A stretch of 9,808 nucleotides of DNA from Candidatus Peregrinibacteria bacterium (GTDB lineage: Bacteria > Patescibacteriota > Gracilibacteria > UBA1369): contig JADLFY010000068.1 in NCBI GenBank assembly GCA_020849575.1, positions 1-9,808 of the forward strand, given 5' to 3'. Under the pieces are notes generated by a model. The model had not been told where the DNA came from and searched no databases. It worked only from the letters and a program-made list of their open reading frames with translations. The translations under genes and the position numbers were made by a program. Positions 5,162-9,808 of this stretch are shown one piece after another. Within the stretch, counting starts at the first letter, position 1. Each line of letters opens with the position of its first letter.

Positions 5162-7579
5162 GCTGCCGGTATCGAAGAAAAGTGGCAAAAACGCTGGGAA
5201 GAAACGGAATTATATAAAACCGATTTAAGGGCTACCAATAAACCAAAATACTATATTTTGGACATGTTCCCCTATCCTTCCGGCTCCGGACTGCATGTGG
5301 GGCATCCTAAAGGCTATATTGCTACGGATGTTTTTGGCAGGCTGAAGACCTTGCAGGGCTTTAATGTACTTCATCCAATGGGTTGGGATGCCTTTGGACT
5401 TCCAGCAGAAAATTTTGCCCTGAAAAACAAGGTTCATCCGAGAATTTCTACTGAACAGAATGTGGCTACTTACAAAAAACAACTGAAAAAGCTTGGTTTT
5501 ACCTATGACTGGAATTGTGAAATTAATACTACTGATCCCTCTTATTACAAATGGACCCAATGGATTTTCGTCAAATTATTTGAAGCAGGATTGGCCTATG
5601 AATCGTATGAGCCAATTAACTGGTGTCCAGTGGATAAAACCGGACTGGCTAATGAAGATTTGGAAGATGGTAAATGCGAGAGATGTGGTACTCCAGTGGA
5701 GAAAAAGCCGATGCGCCAATGGGTTTTGAAAATTACCGAATATGCCGATAGACTGCTGGAGGATCTGGATAAACTGGAACATTGGGAAACGGCAATTAAG
5801 GAAATGCAGCGTAATTGGATTGGCAGAAGCGAAGGAGCAGAGGTGGATTTCAAGATTGTCGGATCGCCAGAGGTAATTCGGGTGTTTACTACGCGGGTTG
5901 ATACTATTTTTGGCTGTACCTATGTGGTATTGGCCCCAGAAAATCGCCTGGTGGAGGAATTGCGTCCAATGATTAAAAATTGGAATCAGGTATTTGATTA
6001 TGCTGAGAAGGTAAAAAATAAATCAGACCTGGAAAGAACCGATTTGAATAAGGATAAAACCGGAGTTTTATTGGAAGGAATAAAAGCAGTTAATCCATTT
6101 AACGGTGAGGAAGTTGAAGTTTATGTGGCTGATTATGTTTTGAATGCCTATGGCACCGGTGCGGTAATGGCAGTACCAGCGCATGATGAAAGAGATTTTG
6201 AATTTGCCAATAAATATCAACTGACAATTAAACGATCAATTGAAGGTGGAGCAGAATTGCCTTTTGGAGAAGATGGCGTGCTGGTTGATTCAGGAGAGTT
6301 TAGCGGGATGAAATCTGCGGAAGCACGGACTAAAATGATTGACTGGTTGAAAAAAACTAAAAATGGTGAAGGCAAAGTAAATTATAAAATCAAGGATTGG
6401 GTATTTTCACGTCAAAGATATTGGGGTGAGCCAATACCAATTATTCACTGTGCTGATTGTGGACCGGTAGCAGTTCCGGAAAAAGATTTGCCAGTAACTT
6501 TACCGGAAGTTGATGAATATGAACCAAGCGGAACGGGAGAATCCCCTCTCGCTAAAATGGAAAACTGGGTAAATACCAAATGTCCGAAATGTCAGGGGCC
6601 TGGTAAACGCGAAACCAATACGATGCCTCAATGGGCGGGATCTTCCTGGTATTATTTACGTTATATTGATCCACACAATAATTCTGCAATGGTGGATAAA
6701 AAACTGGAAAAATATTGGTCGCCAGTGGATTTTTATGTGGGGGGCGCGGAGCATGCGACGCGCCATCTGATTTATGCCAGGTTTTGGCATAAATTTTTAT
6801 TTGATCAGGGGTATGTAAGTCATGATGAACCGTTTGTCCGATTGCAGCATGTAGGACTGATTATGGGAGAAGATGCCAGAAAAATGAGTAAACGCTGGGG
6901 TAATGTTATTAATCCTGATGATGTGGTGGCCCAATATGGTGCTGATACTTTGAGGGTTTATGAAATGTTTATGGGGCCTTTTGACCAGGCTGTAAGCTGG
7001 AGTACCAATGGCTTGGTGGGAGTGGCCAGATTTTTGGAAAGAGCTTTTGCTGCTGTGGAAAATGTTGCCGGGAAAAAAGACTCGGGCGAGGTGGATCAAA
7101 AGAGTTTGGATAAAGCTTTGAATTTACTTCACAAAACCATCAAAAAAACTGAGGAAGATATTCAGGAATTTAAATTCAATACAGCAGTGGCCCAGCTAAT
7201 GATTTTTGTGAATGAAGTAAAAGATCTGGAACTGGGAGCGCAGGCTGAGGTTATCTGGAGAAATTTTGTATTAACGCTGGCTCCATTTGCGCCTCATATA
7301 GCTGAGGAAATGTGGCAATTGCTTGGTGGTCAGGATTCTGTTTTCAAAGCGCAGTGGCCAAAGTTTGAAGAAAAATATCTGGTAGAAAATGAAATTAAAA
7401 TTGTTATTCAGGTGAATGGTAAATTGCGCGGAGAAATTCTGGTAGCAGCTGAGGCTGAGGAAAAAGAGGTTTTGGAAAAAGCCAAGGCTGATGAGAATGT
7501 GGCTAACTGGTTGGCCGAAGGTAAAATAGTAAAAGAGATTTATGTAAAAGGGAAACTGGTGAATCTGGTTGTGAAATAG
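5147..7579 (+). CDS. leuS: Leucyl-tRNA synthetase
   Basis: This class I synthetase joins leucine to tRNA-Leu using ATP. The 810-residue product is complete: HIGH-type motif HVGH (50-53), a zinc-ribbon region with Cys160, Cys177 and Cys180, the CP1 editing domain (about 225-415) with the Thr-rich site TTRVDTIFG (248-256) and GTGAVMAVPAHDERD, where Asp350 matches the editing Asp345 of E. coli, further CxxC pairs at 435/438 and 479/482, KMSKR at 579-583, the anticodon-binding helical domain, and the C-terminal domain ending 'KGKLVNLVVK'. The long leucine-specific insertion that precedes KMSKS in E. coli and Thermus is absent. The signature lysine loop ends in Arg instead of Ser. I chose the ATG at 5147 because MPKYQAAGIEEKWQ aligns with family N-termini; the in-frame TTG at 5099 would add 16 unrelated residues across the promoter. 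The pilin genes begin 45 bases downstream. Confidence 0.98.
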   Translation: MPKYQAAGIEEKWQKRWEETELYKTDLRATNKPKYYILDMFPYPSGSGLHVGHPKGYIATDVFGRLKTLQGFNVLHPMGWDAFGLPAENFALKNKVHPRISTEQNVATYKKQLKKLGFTYDWNCEINTTDPSYYKWTQWIFVKLFEAGLAYESYEPINWCPVDKTGLANEDLEDGKCERCGTPVEKKPMRQWVLKITEYADRLLEDLDKLEHWETAIKEMQRNWIGRSEGAEVDFKIVGSPEVIRVFTTRVDTIFGCTYVVLAPENRLVEELRPMIKNWNQVFDYAEKVKNKSDLERTDLNKDKTGVLLEGIKAVNPFNGEEVEVYVADYVLNAYGTGAVMAVPAHDERDFEFANKYQLTIKRSIEGGAELPFGEDGVLVDSGEFSGMKSAEARTKMIDWLKKTKNGEGKVNYKIKDWVFSRQRYWGEPIPIIHCADCGPVAVPEKDLPVTLPEVDEYEPSGTGESPLAKMENWVNTKCPKCQGPGKRETNTMPQWAGSSWYYLRYIDPHNNSAMVDKKLEKYWSPVDFYVGGAEHATRHLIYARFWHKFLFDQGYVSHDEPFVRLQHVGLIMGEDARKMSKRWGNVINPDDVVAQYGADTLRVYEMFMGPFDQAVSWSTNGLVGVARFLERAFAAVENVAGKKDSGEVDQKSLDKALNLLHKTIKKTEEDIQEFKFNTAVAQLMIFVNEVKDLELGAQAEVIWRNFVLTLAPFAPHIAEEMWQLLGGQDSVFKAQWPKFEEKYLVENEIKIVIQVNGKLRGEILVAAEAEEKEVLEKAKADENVANWLAEGKIVKEIYVKGKLVNLVVK

Positions 7580-7597
7580 AGTTTATTCCGTTAAGAT
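7569..7597 (+). promoter_or_regulatory. Possible promoter for the pilin genes
   Basis: TTGTGA (7569-7574, inside the last leuS codons) and TAAGAT (7592-7597) are 17 bases apart, each matching consensus at 4 of 6. The start site would be near 7604, at the centre of the inverted repeat 7595-7620. The match is weak; read-through from leuS is an equally good explanation, since I see no T-tailed terminator in the 45-base gap. Confidence 0.25.
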
Positions 7598-7620
7598 AAC
7601 AGGGAAATTTCCGGCTTATC
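7595..7620. repeat. Interrupted inverted repeat before the pilin genes
   Basis: GATAA (7595-7599) and TTATC (7616-7620) flank the perfect palindrome GGAAATTTCC (7603-7612); all share one centre of symmetry between 7607 and 7608. Three-base mismatched spacers separate the inner and outer arms. Layout suits a dimeric repressor site, but it is short and may be chance. With no T run after it, it is not an intrinsic terminator. Confidence 0.4.
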
Positions 7621-7624
7621 GCCA

Positions 7625-8296
7625 ATGTCTAAAAAGCAAAAAACCAAAAAAGCATTTACACTGATTGAACTGGTCATAGTGATGGCTGTGATAGTGATTG
7701 TTTTTGGTTTGAGTATTAATTCCCTGACCAAGTCGCAGGATTTTCAGATTTTTAATAATAATTTTATTAAATTGCAAAGTCTGGTTAATAATGCCAGAAG
7801 TCAGGCAATTACCGGTAAAGGGCAATTGGATTTCACTGATTATGATAATGATAAATGTAATAATGGCGGTGCGATGAGCGGCGGCAGTTGTACCGCACCG
7901 GACTTCGTCACACCGGGAAATTATGGAGTGAGATTTGATACAGCTTCCGGATCGGCTAATGTCAGATTGTTTGCTGATATAAATCCACCAGTGAGTGGTT
8001 CTATCTCAGGCCAAAAAGGCCGCTTTGATAATGGTGGAAATTATGTGCAGGGAGATGATTTGGTTCTGGATACATTGACTTTACCTTCAACGATAAAATT
8101 GGAAGTTGATGATGGTGCCGCCCAAACCAGTGGGTCAATTTTTTATTCGCCAAATTATGCGGACATTTCTTTTGAAAATTTAAGTGCCAATCCTTTTTTG
8201 AAAATAAGACTGAGAGAGAGTGGTGGAATAGCCCAATGTAAACAAATTAAAATACATAAATTGGCTGGTATACCTGAAGTAGAAGCCTGCTCATGA
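7625..8296 (+). CDS. Type IV pilin-like protein (prepilin N-terminus; GspH/minor pilin type)
   Basis: The 223-residue product starts with a basic leader MSKKQKTKKA followed by FTLIELVIVMAVIVIV: a class III (type IV prepilin) signal, cut by the prepilin peptidase between Ala10 and Phe11, with the conserved Glu at mature position 5 (Glu15). Ala replaces the more usual Gly before the cut. The hydrophobic N-terminal helix (11-33) would anchor the subunit in the membrane before assembly into a pilus or pseudopilus. The following 'FIKLQSLVNNARSQAITGK' (47-65) is typical of GspH-like minor pilins. The C-terminal part is a beta-rich extracellular domain with an Asp/Asn loop DYDNDKCNNGG (72-82) and four cysteines (78, 89, 205, 222) able to form two disulphides. 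It overlaps the next gene by four bases (ATGA), indicating translational coupling. No Shine-Dalgarno site precedes the ATG. Confidence 0.9.
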   Translation: MSKKQKTKKAFTLIELVIVMAVIVIVFGLSINSLTKSQDFQIFNNNFIKLQSLVNNARSQAITGKGQLDFTDYDNDKCNNGGAMSGGSCTAPDFVTPGNYGVRFDTASGSANVRLFADINPPVSGSISGQKGRFDNGGNYVQGDDLVLDTLTLPSTIKLEVDDGAAQTSGSIFYSPNYADISFENLSANPFLKIRLRESGGIAQCKQIKIHKLAGIPEVEACS

Positions 8297-9021
8297 TGAT
8301 AAATAAAATTAAAAATTGGCTGAAAGAAAAAAGTAAAGCAGAAACTATTCTGGAGGTGATTATTGCCCTGGTGGTGATTACCATAGGATCTGCAACTGCA
8401 ACCAGTTTGATTTTGAGTGCGATTAAAGCAAATATTTTTAATAAAGATTTACTGACTGCTCTGAATATGGCTCAGGAAGGAATTGAATTCATGAGAAATA
8501 CCAGAGATACCAACTGGATTAAATTCAGTTCTGATACCCAGGGTTGCTGGCACATGAGACCAGAAGCTGTAGCATGTTCAACTGGCAATGTAATTTCTAC
8601 CAATGATGGAGGAACAGGAAGCGGCTATGCTCTGGGTGGAACACTGAGTAACAAAGTAACTTCGGTTTTGGAATTGAATGACGGCATTGGCGGGACCGAA
8701 AGCAGTTATAGACTTTCTTATTGGGATGCTGATCCAACTGCTGATTCTGATGATGATGGTACCAATAATAATGATTTGGATTTGGTTGGAAGTAATGCTC
8801 CATCCGGCAGTGCCATAATTGTAAAAGATACCCATTATTATCGGGCAATTTATGTTGATTACAAAAAAATTGCCAATACTTCTCCCTGGGCTTTGTCTGA
8901 TCCGGCTGCACCGGAGGAAAGTAATGGTGATCTGATGCAGGTGACATCGGTAGTCCAATGGATGGACGGACCTACCCGCCACCAGGTAAGTCTGAGCAGT
9001 TCCCTAACCCGTTACAAGTAA
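8293..9021 (+). CDS. Type IV pilin-like protein (PilV/GspI-like minor pilin)
   Basis: The 242-residue product has a 16-residue basic leader ending KSKA, then ETILEVIIALVVITIGSATA. Taking cleavage at Ala16-Glu17, Glu21 sits at mature position 5 as in other type IV prepilins, but Glu replaces Phe at mature position 1 and Ala replaces Gly before the cut. The helix runs on to 'ALNMAQEGIEFMRNTRDTNW' (57-75), a segment characteristic of PilV/GspI-like minor pilins. The extracellular part contains a very acidic loop from Asp145 to Asp163 (DADPTADSDDDGTNNNDLD), which looks like a calcium-binding turn, and two cysteines (85, 95). Its start overlaps the upstream pilin stop (ATGA), and its stop overlaps the next start (TAATG), so all three pilins form one coupled unit. 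A second ATG follows directly (8296). Prediction of the fold is firm, exact pilin subtype less so. Confidence 0.88.
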   Translation: MMINKIKNWLKEKSKAETILEVIIALVVITIGSATATSLILSAIKANIFNKDLLTALNMAQEGIEFMRNTRDTNWIKFSSDTQGCWHMRPEAVACSTGNVISTNDGGTGSGYALGGTLSNKVTSVLELNDGIGGTESSYRLSYWDADPTADSDDDGTNNNDLDLVGSNAPSGSAIIVKDTHYYRAIYVDYKKIANTSPWALSDPAAPEESNGDLMQVTSVVQWMDGPTRHQVSLSSSLTRYK

Positions 9022-9808
9022 TGAAAAAAATATTGTCTAAAAAACGGGGCTTTACCTTGATAGAAGTGTTAGTGGCGGTTTCTTTGTTTGGTGCAGTTGG
9101 GATGATGGTTATAACTGTTTTCTTTAATATAATCCGTATTCAGGGCAGATTGGCTTTGGAGAATGCCATTTATGAAGATGCCCGTTTTATGATGGAAAGA
9201 ATGGCCCGCTCGATCAGGAATAATGCTGTGGATTATGAAGAGTATTTTAATAAAAAAGCCAAGCCGGGAACTCCTTATCAATATGGAGATTTGTATGGCT
9301 GTTATGCCGCTCAGTTTTATAATCCTGGCAAAGGAAAGGCCGGCTCGATTGTCACCAACCCGGGTCAATTGGGGGCCATCTGTAATGATGCAACTCAATA
9401 TCAGGGACAGGATTGTGTAGTTTATAAGCCATCTGTGGATATTAATACCGGTATTTACCCATATAAAGGTAAAACTATTTTTACTGATTCCAATGCTTTC
9501 TGCCCGAAAGACAGCTTTGGCGGGCTGACTTGTACTGATCAAAGCAGCTATGCTGTCGATGAACTTTATCTGATTGATAAGGATGGCCGAAGTAAAACTA
9601 TTTTTGCCAAGAAATTAGTTGGTGATTCTCCTGTTAATGAATATGCTTTGGCAATTTTGAAAAAGAACGGTCAGGATTCCAATAGCGATGGTATTTATGA
9701 AACCTGGAGAAAAGCCAGTGGGACTAGCAAATTTCTATGCGACAGCAATTATGATTGTCCGGACACTTTGACCAGTTTGGAAAGCACTTTAGATGGTGTT
9801 ACCAATGG
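9021..9808 (+). CDS. Type IV pilin-like protein (PilW/GspJ-like), 3' end outside window
   Basis: The ATG at 9021 overlaps the TAA of the previous gene by one base. The frame stays open for 262 codons to the window edge, so the gene is partial. The leader MKKILSKKRG is followed by FTLIEVLVAVSLFGAVGMMV, a textbook prepilin signal with Gly10-Phe11 cleavage and Glu at mature position 5 (Glu15). The helix is followed by 'YEDARFMMERMARSIRNNA' (51-69), typical of PilW/GspJ-like minor pilins. The exposed region has seven cysteines (94, 121, 132, 161, 171, 240, 246), far more than its neighbours, and an EF-hand/dockerin-like loop DSNSDG (219-224) plus DKDG (186-189). These suggest a disulphide-stabilised, metal-binding head domain. 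GspJ/PilW-type subunits usually sit with GspH- and GspI-type ones at the fibre tip, in agreement with this gene order. Confidence 0.9.
   Translation, partial: MKKILSKKRGFTLIEVLVAVSLFGAVGMMVITVFFNIIRIQGRLALENAIYEDARFMMERMARSIRNNAVDYEEYFNKKAKPGTPYQYGDLYGCYAAQFYNPGKGKAGSIVTNPGQLGAICNDATQYQGQDCVVYKPSVDINTGIYPYKGKTIFTDSNAFCPKDSFGGLTCTDQSSYAVDELYLIDKDGRSKTIFAKKLVGDSPVNEYALAILKKNGQDSNSDGIYETWRKASGTSKFLCDSNYDCPDTLTSLESTLDGVTN

Noticed and set aside
9069..9542. Minus-strand open frame of 157 codons opposite the third pilin
   Set aside because: The plus strand carries a clear prepilin signal and continuous pilin frame coupled to the upstream gene; the minus frame has no recognisable features.
1..9808. 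UGA recoding to Gly or Trp as in some Candidate Phyla Radiation lineages
   Set aside because: TGA ends the protease (483-485) and the first pilin (8294-8296) at natural places, and the conserved genes contain no in-frame TGA, so the standard bacterial code applies.

Overview
The window reads as ordinary bacterial chromosome, rich in A and T by eye, with nine protein genes packed tightly on both strands. There are no RNA genes, insertion sequences or CRISPR arrays. UGA is used as a stop (at the ends of the protease and the first pilin), so the code is standard table 11. None of the nine starts that lie inside the window has a Shine-Dalgarno-like GGAG/AGGA/GAGG within about 20 bases upstream. 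Together with the style of the pilin genes (the AQEGIE...RNTRD segment and Asp-rich loops), this suggests a Candidate Phyla Radiation (Patescibacteria) genome. That assignment is inference, not proof.

Layout. (1) At 1-485, plus strand, is the 3' part of a trypsin-like serine protease; its 5' end is outside the window. (2) At 517-3000, minus strand, is the classical rpsO-pnp pair (ribosomal protein S15 and polynucleotide phosphorylase), with an intrinsic terminator/attenuator between the two genes and a strong terminator after pnp that also lies over the protease stop codon. (3) At 3121-4089, plus strand, is an unrecognised polytopic membrane protein, divergent from rpsO; its 3' end overlaps the next gene by 78 bp, tail to tail. 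(4) At 4012-5090, minus strand, is a two-gene unit: a stand-alone cyclic-nucleotide-binding-domain protein followed by a DUF3307-type membrane protein. (5) At 5147-7579, plus strand, is leuS, encoding a complete bacterial leucyl-tRNA synthetase. (6) From 7625 to the window end, plus strand, are three overlapping type IV pilin-like (minor pilin/pseudopilin) genes, the last cut by the window edge.

How the parts work together. rpsO-pnp and leuS are translation and RNA-turnover housekeeping genes. The three prepilin genes are translationally coupled (ATGA and TAATG overlaps) and probably encode minor pilins that assemble together in a type IV pilus or type II secretion-like machine. The cyclic-nucleotide/DUF3307 pair may link a nucleotide signal to an uncharacterised membrane protein with an unusual set of polar residues inside its helices. 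The CNB gene and leuS diverge from a palindromic -10 element that supplies a perfect TATAAT on each strand, and the leuS transcript from it would be almost leaderless.

I found no clear new defence or mobile system. The points most worth following up are the CNB-DUF3307 pair, the symmetric divergent promoter, the absence of Shine-Dalgarno sites, and the Asp-rich (possibly calcium-binding) loops in all three pilins.
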